Shown: positions 10,802 through 25,800 of the stretch, piece after piece
Layout: each line of letters starts with the position of its first letter
Numbering within the stretch: the first letter of the stretch is position 1
Assembly: GCA_037783415.1 (NCBI GenBank)
Contig: JAZGTN010000047.1
Span: 3,968,001-4,032,000, forward strand
Direction: 5' to 3'
Length of the DNA stretch: 64,000 bases
Source: Leptasterias polaris
Lineage: Eukaryota > Echinodermata > Asteroidea > Forcipulatida > Asteriidae
The notes under the pieces: generated by a model
The model's database searches: none
Told to the model about the DNA's origin: nothing
Seen by the model: only the letters and a program-made list of their open reading frames with translations
Program-made: the position numbers and the translations under genes

Positions 10802-13800
10802 GTAAGTTAATACCAACGATCTGGGGAACAAACTAGATCTCTTTGGAACTCCTTTACTTGTGCATTTTTCCCTCCATCCCACAATCTACAATCCTGACCA
10901 TATATCATTGAAAACTTGAAGGCCACAAGGTAGGCCAATGTGAAATCCTAAAATTCATCAAATCCTGACAAATTACTGCTCATTATGAAATGAATGTAAA
11001 TGAAACCGGTTTTTTTGTGCAAAAGTTGACACCTCTTTTTCATCCCCCCCTCCCCAATATAATTAGCTGGACGCAATCATTGATGAAGTTGATGGAGACC
11101 TGAACAGCAGTAACCCTTTCAACGGAAGTGGTTCCCCCTCACAGAATGGTGTTACACTCGAACACAACAGAAACTCAGGTACAGCCATTGTTCGAAATAG
11201 TAGTTTTCTTTCCAAACTAATGTTTGCTTTATCTTCTTAATTTTTCGTCTTTTTGGGGTGATTGTTGAGACGCACTTATTCTAGCCTCCCAAATACATTT
11301 TCTCTTTTTTTAAAGTGGACTCCAGTTTCGCTGAACCAAAACAAGAACATGCCATGTACAGGAAAAGACTATTTTGGCAAAACCAAACGGTGACGAAAAA
11401 AACTGTATAATGTATGAAACGTGCCGCTGGTCGCGCTCTCATCATTCTTGGCATTTTGCAATCAAAGTTTACAAACTTTAGTTTAGCTTCATTAGGTCAA
11501 ACAGCGCCCTTACTGAGGTCAAAGGAAGACCTTTCACTGGCTAAGAAAAGTGCGTGGCACGTACAAGTTACCATTTTAATACAATAAATAGATGTTTGAG
11601 GAATTGTAGTCTGCTGCCCTCTTGTGGCAAAGCCGTCATTCCTTATGAGTATATTTTTCAACTTTGAGGTGGTGGCGTTTAACTCTACTAACCCTGATTT
11701 TGTTCTTGTGGTGTGCTAATATATTGATCTCACTGTGACACTCTTGTCTGACTCCTAGACTCTTTCTTCGCACTGCCGTACCTCTCGTATCACGACGTGC
11801 GCCCCTTCTATCAAAACTTCACCCCTCCTTACCGTTTCCAAGATTTCGGGCCGTGTTCCTGCAGTTTTCCTGCACCCTGTCCATGTAAGTTTTACTAATC
11901 AAACTATATGTGGTCTGTAAGCTCTATACTCTCATTCAAAGACTTGTGTGTGATAGATGTAAAGTTTGAAGGCACCAGTCTTATTTCGAATGGAGCATCA
12001 CTTTGTTTTGTGTAGTTGTGTACTTACTAAATATCAAAGTGTATGTTTTGTGAGAACTAAATTACTGAAAACTTTTGTTGTACTTCCTTTGACAAGTTTG
12101 TTCCAAAATGGTCTTCTTTTGTAGCACTTCCCTTAAAAATCTGTTTACAACTCATTCTAACCTCCTGTGTAACTAGTTACTAAAATTATGATCGCTGCAA
12201 AAGATGTTAAGCACCAAATTCAGAAGCACATTTGTAAAATTGTCGAAGTCGGAGAACCAAGCGAGAACTGAAAAAATCACAACTTTAGTCAAAGTGCGAT
12301 GAGTTTTTGTACGGATAGAATTACTGAAGTGCACGTTATTTATGAAGCCTTGTGTTTCTGTATGTTTGATGTTGCTGAACTTTTTAGGAAATTGAAACAA
12401 ATTCTTTCAGCCTTAAACCAATTATTTTGAAATTGAAAGTGATAATTTTATTAATGATAATCTGTAGTTTAAATTTGATGTATTAAATTTATATGTGAGT
12501 TTTGACAAAGTGAGTTTGATATTATGTTTCAGGTCGTTTAAGTCCAGCTAAAAGACAAAACCATTATCAGAACTCAAATAACAATCACTCGCCATCGAGC
12601 AAGCGCCCTCGCTCATCCAAAGATGGTCGTCATTACAACCGCGAGCCAGATGTCAGCAGTCATCACAGCAGGTCGAGATCTCTCAAACGAGACGCAAGCG
12701 TCTCGGGCAGACATCACCTGTCCAACATCAGCACGAGTACGGTGGACTCACGAGACAGCTATGATGAATGCGATACTCACCACCATCCTCATAGAACTCA
12801 GAAAACCACTGGGGTGGAGGAAACTGGTCGCTCGTACCATCTGTCCGATATCTTTACCCCAACCTTACCGCCATCAAGGGATCACTCTCGCGAAAGATCC
12901 AGGGATCGCTCTCGGTCGCAGGACCGCTCACGAGACAGGACGAGGGAGAACTCGCAGGAGCGACTCATCAAAAAGTCACAGCGTTCCTCGCCGGCTGGAG
13001 AGAGCAAACGCTCGCAAACCAATACTGTATACGACCGACTCAACGAGAGGCGGGATCGGTTACGACTCTTGAGGGAGCAACTAGGTATCAGGCACCGAGA
13101 CATTGATCTTAGGAGACCGTTGCTCGGTTACCATAGTGACAGTGGGACTATGAGCGATGACGGTGGTGAGGTCAGAAGTCAGAGGCCAGAGGTTAGAGCA
13201 AGGTCACTCAAGTCATTGACCTCTATGGAATCAGCTCAAGAAGGTCAGTAATGGATTGATTACAATCTACCTGCAGCCTAGGTATTCTTGTATTTAAATT
13301 TTATAGAAAGAAGTTTTAAACATTTTAGAAGAATAGCTCGCATACTGTGTATTGGCCCCCTGCTGCTATTGTCTGCCCTGCTTACCATTTCAGGAGACAA
13401 GTTGCATGTAAAAGTTATGGTAAGGCCATTTATTCTTGAATACTTGGATTACGGATTTCTAAGCTACAAATATGAGCGGGGACCGGAAAAAAAAAAAAAA
13501 AAACGAAAAAAAGAAGGCACGCGGGCGGCTTCTAAAACGAATGTAAACTATAGACCTTCATGTAAATATAAGGCCTTGCTCTAACTTTTTCACTTGACTA
13601 AACCGCCAGGCTTGTCAACATAACAGTACGTTTCTAGCTCGCACAATTTTTCACTAGCCGGAAATTCGAGACCAAAATTCTGAGCGCAATCAACCCGCAA
13701 AAAAACCCCCCAAAATACAACAAAACAAAACTAAAATAGAAAGAGAAAATCTTACATTATACAGTTAAATACTCTATCCTAAAGTGGTCATTTTTGTAGA

Positions 13801-16800
13801 ATGAAGCCGGAACGTTCTGTATTTTTGTAGAACAAGCTAAAATTTCCACGGAAGTGTGCTCTGTTTTGACCATGCTGCCGACGGAATGTGCGTGAGTACC
13901 AGTAACAACAATGCTGTTTAGATAGGTTAAGCGCACACCAGCGAATAATGTTATTGCAATGTCGGGGAATAACCGCTTTTGCTGAGCATGCGCAGATAGG
14001 TTAATTATTTGACAAATTTGTTAAAGGCGTTTGTAACTGGTTTTTGTATGCTACAGCGCAATTTCATTAATAGAGAGGGCGATTGCTTTCGCTCTATCGC
14101 ATTGTTGTGAAACGCCCTCTAGCGTTAAAATTTTCTTACATTTATTGTTGCACGAACAGTAACGAAATAGCGAAGACTACAAGCCTGTAAATTGGAAAAG
14201 ATTATGCTTGTGTGTGTCACACGCGGGATCGTGCGTTGTGTACATTGTGATCGCAATGTGGTCAGCGTTTCGCGGCACTTTTCGAGTGGATTTTTTTAAT
14301 TTGGTGTGTACCAATGGACAAGGTGTGCATAAATAAGATGTGAAATGCCCTTTGGATCGTTTTTTTTTTTTTTTTTTTTTTCAACACAAAATTGAATTTT
14401 TGGGGCGGGGATTTTTTTAATTTTTTTCCAAAACACGATTTTTTCGGGCGGCGATTCCGTAATCCAAGTAATCAAAAAAAAATGGCCTAAGCTTGTAAAC
14501 GCCACATCACCTAAAATGTGCACTGGACTGTATTACACAGGAACTTTGACTTCCAAAATGGTGCAACCAAGATTATTGTGATGAGGCCGTCAGGTGAATT
14601 GTGTCAATTGAAGGATTTATTTACTTGAAAAAAAATGTTCAGTTCACAAACTGTAGCTAAAATAGTTGTCAGAAGCCTACAGGTCTACTGTCTACAATGC
14701 AACGTATCTACCCTTCCCTTGGTTTTCATTACCAAAAAGATATGATGATAATTTGTTAATCATTTCTGTCATGATTTTTCCGTTTCTTTAGGGAGTTACT
14801 ATCCAGACCAGCACCAGTATGCCTCATCGGACTCCCTATCAACTGACCAGGGTAGGGTCAACGGTCAGAGAAATCCTAGAGTCAAGGAGCGTCGAGCCCA
14901 AGACCAGCCAGTCCAAGCTGCGTCGAAACCCTCATCACTGCGTAGAGTAGAGAATGCACAGAGGCAGAATAGTGGTGCCCCTGGGAGGGTACCGGTTAAC
15001 GGACAAGCACCTAACGGTACCAGGGACCCACCCAAGAAGAAACTCAAGGTAAAAAAATTTTCATAGAACAATTTGAATTGTAATTTTGATGATTTTTTTT
15101 TTCTGCACATTTTTCAACATTAATTAGCCACCTACTCGTGGTAACATTTTTCAGTGAGATGACTCTGATGATTTGAGACTTTAATATTTTAACAGAAATT
15201 CTTTGGGCCTGAGTTTGTGGTGATGAGCAGCACTGCTAATGAATCCTTGGATATGATGCCGTCAATATTGGTGAGTGCTGTCAAAAATAATCTGTAACAT
15301 TGTATGATCAGGTTGGCTTAGTGGGTTTTTTTCCTCTGCCTTTCACTTCTGTGGGCGTTGGTTTGAATCCCACCTCAGACCAGAGCTTTGCATGTGGATT
15401 GGGTTTTCAGTCCCTACCTGATTGCTTGTTTTTTCCTCTTTAGGGATTCTCCTCCCACATCGAAAAATGATTATTTTGCCTTACTTTTATGTGAGCGTAA
15501 CAAGCTATACAAATAGCAAACAATGTACTATACCTGTAGCAACCAGTGTACTATACCCATATCAACAGCAGCTACTTTGTACCTTGAGGTCTGGGCACAA
15601 TATGTATTTGGTTTTATAAAACAAATACTGACTGTTTTGAGTGCTATGGTTAAAAGCTACAACTTGCTCGGTGATCCGGGGACGATCTATTTTTCCTTTG
15701 CTTCGCCTCAGGAAAATAGAATGCGCCAAGGATCACCTCAGGAGTCGTATTTTTATCCATAGCATACGAAGCAGTCAATATTTGTATACAATCTTGCGCT
15801 CAAATTATTTCTCAAGAGGTAATTAATGATTTCTTGATTGAAACCGATGGCACCTTAATAATAACTATTTTTGTATATATTGTGCTTTATCTATGGGCAA
15901 CTCAAAGCGCTACCATTATTTATTTCCAGACAGGTTTTTGAAGTTTATGAAATATGAGCCCCATTTATGTAACACCTTGTAAGGGTGACATGGTACGACC
16001 CACTCAAGTTTACATTTTCCGTAGAGTTGAATACTTTGAATGGTTTGAAATTGTCCAGCCTAAATGCCTCAGAGGTTTCGTTAAATTATTTTTATTTTTT
16101 ATTTGCAGTGTAAAGCGGGGAAGATTCCACCAGATCGTAAAAAGGTCACAGTGGTCCTGCTTAATGGCCGACGACTTGACCTCATGTGTGACCTGGGGAT
16201 TAAAGGTCATGAGATGTTTGACCTCGTGGCGTCACATATTGGCCTCAGTGAGAGGGTTTACTTTGGGCTGACTTATATCAAAGGTGAGTGACGGCTAAGA
16301 TTCATCTAAAGATGAGTTGCCAATATCACCAAAATGATTCATATTATGACATCACACTTTGCTTAGCAATTAAGATTGATACACGTCTTAGCTTAAATCT
16401 TAACTCTTTATGAAATTGAGCCCAGGTTTTTGATTTGGATAGTCAATGTAACATTAGTCACCTAAAGCATTGTCTGTGTCACACCCCCCCCCATAAAAAA
16501 AGAACAAATTAAGGTGAAAATTAAGTTTTAGAAAGTAGATAGCCAGAGTTCTTGTTCTTGTTATCCACTTTTTAAAAGAAGTACAGAACAAGTTGACCCT
16601 TACACTAACAGTCTGCTTTTTTTGTCCGATCTTAAGATGGAGAGTATTTCTTCCTGGATTCAGACATCAAGCTGTACAAGGTCGGCCCGGACTCCTGGAA
16701 GGAGGAAGCCAAGAAAGGTTCTAAGAAGGCCGTCTCTACCGATAAATTCACTCTCTTCTTCCGCATCAAGTTTTATCTGGAGAATACCGCCTTGTTGAAG

Positions 16801-19800
16801 TGAGTTGGAAGTTGTCAGATTTAGAAGCAGTGTATTTTTAGGGAGGAGGTTGTTGATACACCAACGGAAACTTGATCTTTGAGCAAAGATGAGAAGTATA
16901 ATGTGCCTTATTTATATTTGCACTGCAAAAGTTGTTTCCATCAGGAAGGGATTGGCCATTTTGCAATCTATTGTACCTAGAAGACGCAGAAAACACGATG
17001 GATGACAATTTGAAGAAATGACTGAATTAGATTTTCTCATTTAAAGGCAGGGTATACTTTTGGTAATTGTCAAAGACCAGTCTCCTCACTTGGTGTATCC
17101 CAACATTTCCATAAAATAAAAAACCTGTGAAAATTTGGGCTCAATGCGTCATCGAAGTTGCAAGAAAAAAATGAAAGAAAAAACATCATTGTTGGCTAGA
17201 TTTGAGTGCTTTCAGATGCCTGAGAAAGACTTCATGCCTGAGGCCTTTCTCAGATTCAAATTTTTGGGTGAACAAATTTACCTCTTTCTTTAAAACTATG
17301 TTGCTTTTGAAGGGGGTTGTTACTAACAATGTTTTATACTATCAACAGCTCTCCAGTGCTCTGTACCAAGTAAGTTCTTATGTTCATTTACTTGTGAAGT
17401 AATTAGCAATAGCACACTCTGCCTTTCAGAAAATATTTGTCTGAGCTTGCTTTGTTTTTTGTGTGTGATTTTTATAGAGACCAACTTACACGCCACCAGT
17501 ACTACTTGCAGCTGCGCAGGGACATACTAGAGGAGAAGACGCGATGCGACGAGCAGGACGCTTTACAGCTTGCCTCCTTGGCCCTGCAGGCCGAGATGGG
17601 GGACTATCACGGCGAGACTATGGGCCGGAACTACTTTCTTCCCGAGCACTATGTTCCGTCGGAGTTCATTGATACGTTGGGTGTGCCGAGAATTCGTCAG
17701 ACGCTTCCTCCGATGCATGCCACGCATAACGGTATGGGAGAGCTGCAAGCAGAGATGGAATTCCTCATGGTATGCATAAAAAAAATTACCCAGTCAGTTC
17801 CCCCTGTGGTTTATTACTTGATAATAGAAATGTTGCATCCCCCGATCCCCCTGCGGCCACTTCCCAGGTTGTGTCATAAGCTTGGGTGTGATTGCTGGCT
17901 ATGCAGCACATGCAGTTTGAATGGCTAATTCTGACTGGCACCCTCAAACGAAGTTATTGACAAAATAGGTAGAGTGCTAGTTTTCTCAGTTGGTAGAGCA
18001 CCTCAAATTTAAACAGAATGTGTAAGTTGTCAACATGAAGCATCAGCTGAAAGACCACTCCAAGATCTCAATTTGAACTGTTTGTAACTAATATGCCATA
18101 GAGTCAATTCACTTGAACTCTCCAAAGTAGGAACTAAAAAATTGATAACAACTCTGATTTATTTGAAATGTTTTGGGACACAGGAAGCGAGGAAACTACA
18201 GGAGTACGGAATCCACTTCCATCGAGCGTCTCGCAGCAAGAAGGATCCCAGCGCCTCAATATGGCTTGGTATCTGCACTCGCGGCATCATCGTCTATGAG
18301 AAACGGGGCCGGACCAGGCAGCAGGTCCACGCCCACCCATGGCACCTGACTAGGAAGATTGCCTTCAATGTAAGGCTCACTAAAAATTTCTTTCCCCATA
18401 TTTACTTTTCTTAACCACTTAGTCTCGGTATTCCAACAAAAATTTGCATCATGGGGAAGTTTATTGGTGTCCTTCTATTTGAGGTAATTTGAAATCTTTT
18501 GTTTATTTAAAACAGAGGAAGAGGTTCACTGTCGAGGGAAACGACGGATCCAGCAATAAGAATATCCACTATACGGAGGACTACAAAAAGTTAGTAAATC
18601 CAATACCGTCGTTAGGAATGTTCGCTCAAAGAATGATGAAAACGTTAAGGGAAAGTCTGAGAAAAGGGCCCCTTGTGTTCCTATCTGTAATGCAAATTTA
18701 TGTAGTATTGCAATTAACGTCACAGCACCCTAATCGAGGTCAAATAGAGACCTATCATTGGCTGAGAGTTGTGCTTGCATAGATAAATAAATCAAACTAC
18801 TGTAGCTCATCACAGGGTCAGTCCAACCGATCGTATATCTGAGTCAAACCATGTTGGTTTGAAGTGACCATAGAGTGGAGGATAGAGGTCACCTGTAGGC
18901 AAGTGATCCTAGGGAGTAGGGGCTGTTAAGATAAGTTTTTTTTAAAGGCAAATTACGCTCGACACCGCTATTGCATGAAATGTTTTAACAAGAAGATTTA
19001 GTTAAATTTACTTTTGAAGGAGATCTAGATGTATGACAAGGTTTGAGTGTGTTCTCTGTTGCAATAATTGCTGTTTAGTATTGCTGTCGCCCCTTCATGG
19101 GATCTGGGGTTTGTTCATGCTTTCTAAAATGCAATATTTTTTGTTTTGTTTCAACAGAGGGCGCTATATGCTGCAGCTGTGCCAATCGCAACATAAGTTT
19201 CAGATGGCTATGAGACTGAAGGCTAACACATCGCAGAAGTTTGGCCAAGGTAAAAAAAACGTCACCTTCTCGATAAAATACTGCTGACGTTTGCGCATAT
19301 TTGTTGAGTCAGTGCATAACTCCGTTTTTGCTTTTTACTTCTGAAATATTCCAGATTTCCCTATGGAGGCTTCGGAGTCCTACACCGACTCTCTGCGCTT
19401 TTCTCCATACAACGACTACCAAGACGACGAACTGGACTTCTCTGATGACAACGAGGGCAGCGTGCAGAACTCGGTCCCCGAAAGTCTCTTCCAAGAGAAC
19501 AATGAATACCAAAACAATGGTCGGATGGTTTCTGATTATGAGGAAATCAGTCACAGAGAGCGAGGGTCATCTCCGGAGAGGAGACTTGGTCGAGAGAGGG
19601 AACCGCCGCCAGAGTACAACAATCAACCGGCATATCCGTATCATTCCAGAGAGAGGGATGATGAACAGACTGTGATGGCGGATGACAGACATATGCCAAG
19701 CCGCAGTAAAGATTATCACAGCAAAGAGACCATCCCCTATGATGAGTTGACGCCTGAGCGATCAGCGAGCCGAAGGTCACAAGGTCGTCGGGTGTCGGAC

Positions 19801-22800
19801 TCTCGTAGCAGTCGTCTGGAGAGACAGAACCAGCATCTTAGCTTCCATAGTGGGAGCTCCAACGAGACGAGTAACCACCGGACACCAAGCCAGGTTTCCC
19901 GCTACAAAGATGGCGAGCCTAGTAGGTCAGGGGTGAAGGGGCGTAACCCAGACCCCAGACAACAACCCAGCCGAGAAGACTTTGAAGATGAGCATCCGTA
20001 TGCCACTGTGGCAGATATGGAAAGAGAAATTAATCAGCATGCAAGGGAAGAAGATGAACTCGATGGGCGGCGGATATTGGGCTTGGATGAAGTAGATGCC
20101 CCCTTTGTCATAGGTAAACAACACAGACTTTAGTTAGAACAGTTTCAGCTAGCCTAGTTTTATCCATTTACCCTGTAACTGATTCCTCATGCCCTTCTGT
20201 TAACAAGTTGTGTACAATGTTGGATGAAAACATAAAGAGACCTTACCATCATGAAGATCTGACCACCAGTGTCTCGGGGATCCCATTGGTTGTCCTTTCT
20301 AAATTTTGTTGTGTTTGTGGTTTTGCATTTTGTAAGTCCTTCAAAATCCATTGTACCCAAAAGCTACTGGCACAAGGTCAAGCATACATATTTTACCCGA
20401 GTGTGGAGTATTTTGATTGCTCTTAGTACTTGTCAGGACTTGAATTTCTAAGTACTCTCACAGGTCTTAAAGCTCAGAGATTTTACCGGACCAGAAATAG
20501 ATTTTATGAGACCAAATGTATATCTTTCTCTTTCTCTTTCTATAAAATCTGTCGTTACCACATCAATCCTTTTCAGATGAGAGTATCAGAACTCATGAGC
20601 GTACCCGGCAGACCGCACTTAATGATCGCACTGAGGTGATTAGTGAGACACTGCAGGAGAGACTCGATGAGCTTCCCAGCCCGGAGAAACCTGAGAGAGA
20701 TATCAGTATCGTTACACTCAAGAAACACCCACAAGACAGGTTGGGTATGTCAGAGTTAATCTTTTCCCTCTTCCCCTCCTACCTCCCCTACCCCCGCCCC
20801 CCCCCCCCCCCCCCCCCCCATTAACACAGGGAACTTCACCAAACTTTTCAACCTCCTGCATCCTTTTTCATCCCCTTGCTTCTAAAGGTATCGCCATCGT
20901 TGGAGGTGAGAATTCCCGCAACCTTGATCTCGGTATCTTCGTCCAGTCGGTCATCCCCGGGGGGGCTGCAGACCTTGATAGTAGACTGCAGCCGGGGGAT
21001 CGTATTATCTCAATCAACGGTCAGAGTCTTGAGGGCGTCGGACATCGTGTTGCAGTGGACATCCTCAGTAATGCTCCCACCACTGTGCAGCTGATTGTAT
21101 CCCAGCCAAGATCATCAAGTCCAGGTTAGACCACTCAACAAATTGAACTAGTTATACAGTAAAGAGTAAAATTGAGCATTCCATAGCATTTCCTGACAGG
21201 CAAGAAACTGCTTCATTCATACAAGAAAGTTTCGCACTTGCGTCTTTTACCAGAATTTCCACATAAAAAAAACTAAGTATTGTTAGAAAAGCAGCTGAAT
21301 AAGTTATCAGGAAGTCCAGGCTCTGTGGCTCCTTGTTTAGCCTGGAAAAAAAAGCTTGTGTACTGTAATTTTCAGACTATAAGCTGCAGCACAGGAAAAC
21401 TCTGAAAAATTGTTCCGAGGTCAGTGTTTAAGCCGCCTAGAATATAAGTCGCGGAGCAAGTTGAAGGCCTGAAAATCAATTCATAAGCCGTAACGTATGA
21501 ATCGAAAGTTACAGTTCATTCATCCTTGCCTTCAAAAGATTATTGACAGAAATATTTTGGAGTAAAGTTTGCTCTATAGTATTTTCTAATTTACATATTT
21601 TACAGATTCTAAGCCGAGGCCTCATGTGGTAGAAGAAGAGTTGATAACACCAGCCCAAGCCAGTCAATCACACGCTCAGCTTTCTCTACCTACCCACAAT
21701 GCCCAGCCTGAGAGCCCAGCCACCCAGAAACGAAAAAGCACCCCTCCAAAGAAGCCACGCCGACGGCCGCAGAGTTTCGGCTCAAACTACAGCCTTGCCT
21801 TGTCGGATGCGAGTCATTTAAGCGACGGGAGTGGTTCCAAGACTCCCCCGCAGGCAATTCGTGCACGATATCTCTCAGCAGAGAACGCCAGACCACCCCG
21901 TGCAGTCAAATCAAATCAGGACAATCTACCGGAGCGAAGTACCACTAAACCAGAAGGTCAGGGGTCGGTTAGAGGTCAACGAAAGTCGCCGAGCATTGAC
22001 AGTGATATTCATTTCAGTTCTGATGCCAGTGATGATGTTCCAACCCCAGAAAGCTCCGACTTGGAGGACCTCTTCCCAGAAGAAAACCAAAAGTCGACAA
22101 AACCGAGTCTGATAAAACACGGGTCTCTTGCCACCTCCTTAAACTCTCCACTCAGTGGGTTTACCTCGCCGGGCGATGCCGCTGACTCCGCAGCAGACAT
22201 CAACACAGACAGGACGAGAACAGAAGAGGATGTTGGTAAGGATGAGGAACCCCAAAGGTCAGATGACGGTCACGCTGAGTTGAAGCTGGGAGAGGTGTAC
22301 AGAGTACATCTGAAGAAAACCAACAGCAGCCTTGGAATCAGTGTAACAGTGAGTCTCAAATTTGTCATTTAAGTTTTTTTTTTTTTAAACAAGATTTCTC
22401 TTTTAGCAATAGTTCACAACAGATCAACCCTCCTACTATCTGACCATTCAATTACCATCTTTTAGTGGATTTAAGGATAGGTAGCTTAGAATGAAAAGTT
22501 TTGCTGCCACCTAGTGTCTGAATGTCCCCATCTTTTAAAAATCATTTGCAACAAAGTCATGTGGATTGATACACTACTGTCTAGAATCTTTTAAATGGTG
22601 GTGTCTTCGTTCGTTGACTTGCAGGGCGGTGTTAATACCAGCGTAAAACATGGAGGGATTTACATCAAGTCTATGGTTAGAGGTGGAGCTGCAGACGTCG
22701 ATGGACGGATACAAATTGGTAAGTATCTTGATTATGACTGTAGGATGTGGATTCATCATCAGTAAGAATCGGATTTCTGCTTCATTTCTGCTTCAGGAGT

Positions 22801-25800
22801 TTTCATGATTGTAGCTTGTCATGGCCGAGCAGTTGAGAGCTTAAGACTCAAGTTCTGATGGCCGAGTCATGTTTGGGTTTGAATCCCAGTGGTGACTTTT
22901 ATGTTCTTGGGCAAGACACTTAACTCTTATTGCTTCTCATCACCCAGGAGTAAATGGGTACCTGTGAGGGTAGCATTTATTGTCACCCAGGAGTAAATGG
23001 GTACCTGTGAGGGTAGCATTTATCTTAAATGATTAGCAATCTTTGCACCGGTGCTGCATACTCCAAAGGAGTCGAGATGGTTTCAGGAAGACCCAGTGAA
23101 CTTGGGCAGTAGTGGTGGGACGGTTCTTTGATGTTTAAAAGCGCTTATTAAATGCCCTATTACTATTATTATTGTAGGAATTTTGTTTTAAAGATCTTTC
23201 TCTTTCCAATCAGGAGTGGATAGAGATAACCTTTACTATTTTTGTTGATCTCAGGTGATCGTGTCCTAGCAGTAAACTCAGAGAGTCTTGAAGGTGTGAC
23301 CCATCGTCAAGCTGTTGAGACACTCCGCCGAGCTCCTGAACAAAGCTTGCTGGTCATAGAGCGAGGCGTCCCCCCAGCACAGCCCAGCAACCTGCCTCCA
23401 ACCCCTGTGGCCTCTCCGATGGTTGCCCTGGGTGATAACGGGGAAGTGGTGACCATGTCCAGCACAAGGAATCAGTTGCATGCCAAACCGCCCTCTAGTG
23501 GCAACACAGAGCCAGATGTCCTAACCACTGACCGCCCAAGCAGCGTCGCCTCGTTCACTGACTACGACCGTCAGACGCCGCTGGACAGAGACCTGATCAC
23601 GCCCAGTGACACGCCCATCTTCAGTCGGGAGAGTGACTCCACCCCTATGCTCTCTTCAGCTATGGCAACTCCCATTGATGAGTTGATATCACCGGTTGTA
23701 TCACAGGCTCCCCCACCCCGTCTGTCACTGCTCGAAGACAACGAGGATTGGCCACACAGTATGTCCTCCAAAGGGTCAACTGTGAGAAAAGCTGATCTTG
23801 ACCCTCTGGAAAGGGAAAAGCCACATGAAGAAGAAGACGGCTACGATGATGATGATTATCTACTTCCTGTGCCATCGGACGGGCCTGAAGATTCCCGAGG
23901 TGCCACGCCTACCATTCAAGCATTTAAGGTAAGAATGATGGGGAACATTTGGTTTACACATTCACAGCTTTAACAGATAAAGAGAAACTGAGAGTGACTT
24001 TTAAGAAGTTTTTTCATAGTCTACTGACATTTGAAAAAGGTACGTTTCATTTTTACAACCCTCTTCTTTCAATATTCAGGATTTTGAGCTTCCAGATTCA
24101 GCCGCCTTGAGTGAGGCTGAGAGCGACGAACCTCAGGGAAGCAGCACAGGGTCAGAGTCTCCCCTCCCTAGTGATCACTCCATCATGGGGGTCCCCTTCC
24201 ACCCTGAGATCGCCTCACCGGTCCTTAGTACTCGCGAGGCTGACACCCTGACCCCAACCGCTCATTTGGACTGGAGGAACACCCCGACGAGTAGCCTGGA
24301 GAAGGGGATGTGGGGAGCCAAGGCTGCGTCATACCGCAGCAGCGCGCCTATAATGGAGCACAGCATGGATGATCAGAGGTCAAGTATCGGTCAGTGGACG
24401 GAGGATGATGAGCGGTCACTGACACCATCAACAGAGTATCGGTCACGATCGCCATCGCTAGATGGTCGCTCATTACAAGATCATGAGTTTTTGAGTGACG
24501 GTGAAGATATGATGCTGTCGGCCATCATGCATGACTCATTAGCAGCAGATGGGACCGTTGTAAGTGCTAAATCGCCCAACCTCCCTGATATCAACACTGC
24601 CATCATCGTGTCATCCCCAGCCGACCATAATGCTACTGTCAGCCCATCCGTCAACGACTCGCTTTCACCGTTTCCGTCACTGGACGGTTCTCTCCCCCTC
24701 CCGAGTGATGTCCCATCCAGTCGTAGCCCGACCCCCGATCTGCCACCATTGATAATGGGTCACGGTGGTCTGCTGTTACCAGATGACTCGATGCACTCGC
24801 CAACGTCTGAGATGAGTAGTGTTGGAGCACTCACTTTGACCCAGACAATGATGTCAACGATGGGATTAGAAAACAACATTGAGCTTCCAGACCTTCCTTA
24901 TGTCACTCCAGGTTTGGAAAATTTGTTTAGATAAAAATACTTATATTGAATACGTCAGATTTTCAATCAAATTTTGGGTTGAACAAAGACAAATTTACTA
25001 GAACCTGTGACCTCAGGATTATTAGGTACCAGTGCTCTATCAACTGAGCTATCTAGCCATAATGTTGGCCTTCTCCCTATTTTGTCAATACCTTTGTTCG
25101 GGGGTGCCAGTCAGAAGCAATACAACCCTTAGGTGCCGTTTAGCCAGGGATCACACACAAGTTTACGATACAACCCTCTGAGGTAGCCAGGGGATCACCT
25201 TAAGGGGATGAGATTTTTTTATTTTCAAATAGCTAGTCAATTTTTCTTTGTGCAACCAAAACTTATCTGAAATTTATCTAGTCAGTTTTTCTTGTGGTTT
25301 ATTTACAATGCATATTTACAATGCATGTCAGAGCTTTGAGTTGGCGTAGGGGTTGTGATTAGATTGGGTCAATGGATTAGTCTCTGAGGAGTTTTTGTCT
25401 TGATTTTGTTTTCCGTGCAGAGAACTGTTTTGAGGTTCAACTGTCCAAGGGGAACCAAGGCCTTGGCTTCAGTATCCAAGGTGGGAGGGGAACCCACAAG
25501 GATCCCAGGATGTGTCTGCTTCGCATCAAGAAAGTCTTTGCCGGTCAGAGAGCTGCGGCCAGTGGTCTGGTCGAAGAAGGAGATGTTATCTTGACAGTCA
25601 ATGAAGAGCCAGTTTATCATTTGACCCATGCGGTAAGATTGTTTTTCAAAAAATTATATTCCCCCAGCTTTCACAAAGTTCAGAAATTCAGCGGTCCTTA
25701 GAAAAGAAACAAGAAGTTATAAACTTTGTGGAAGCAAAGATACTCGTACGAGATACTAAATTATTGACATACACTTTTCACACCGAACTAGGAGAACCAG

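Noticed and set aside
12742..13251. Independent RS-rich gene
   Set aside because: The segment has acceptor and donor sites and phases that fit the PTPN13 exon chain.
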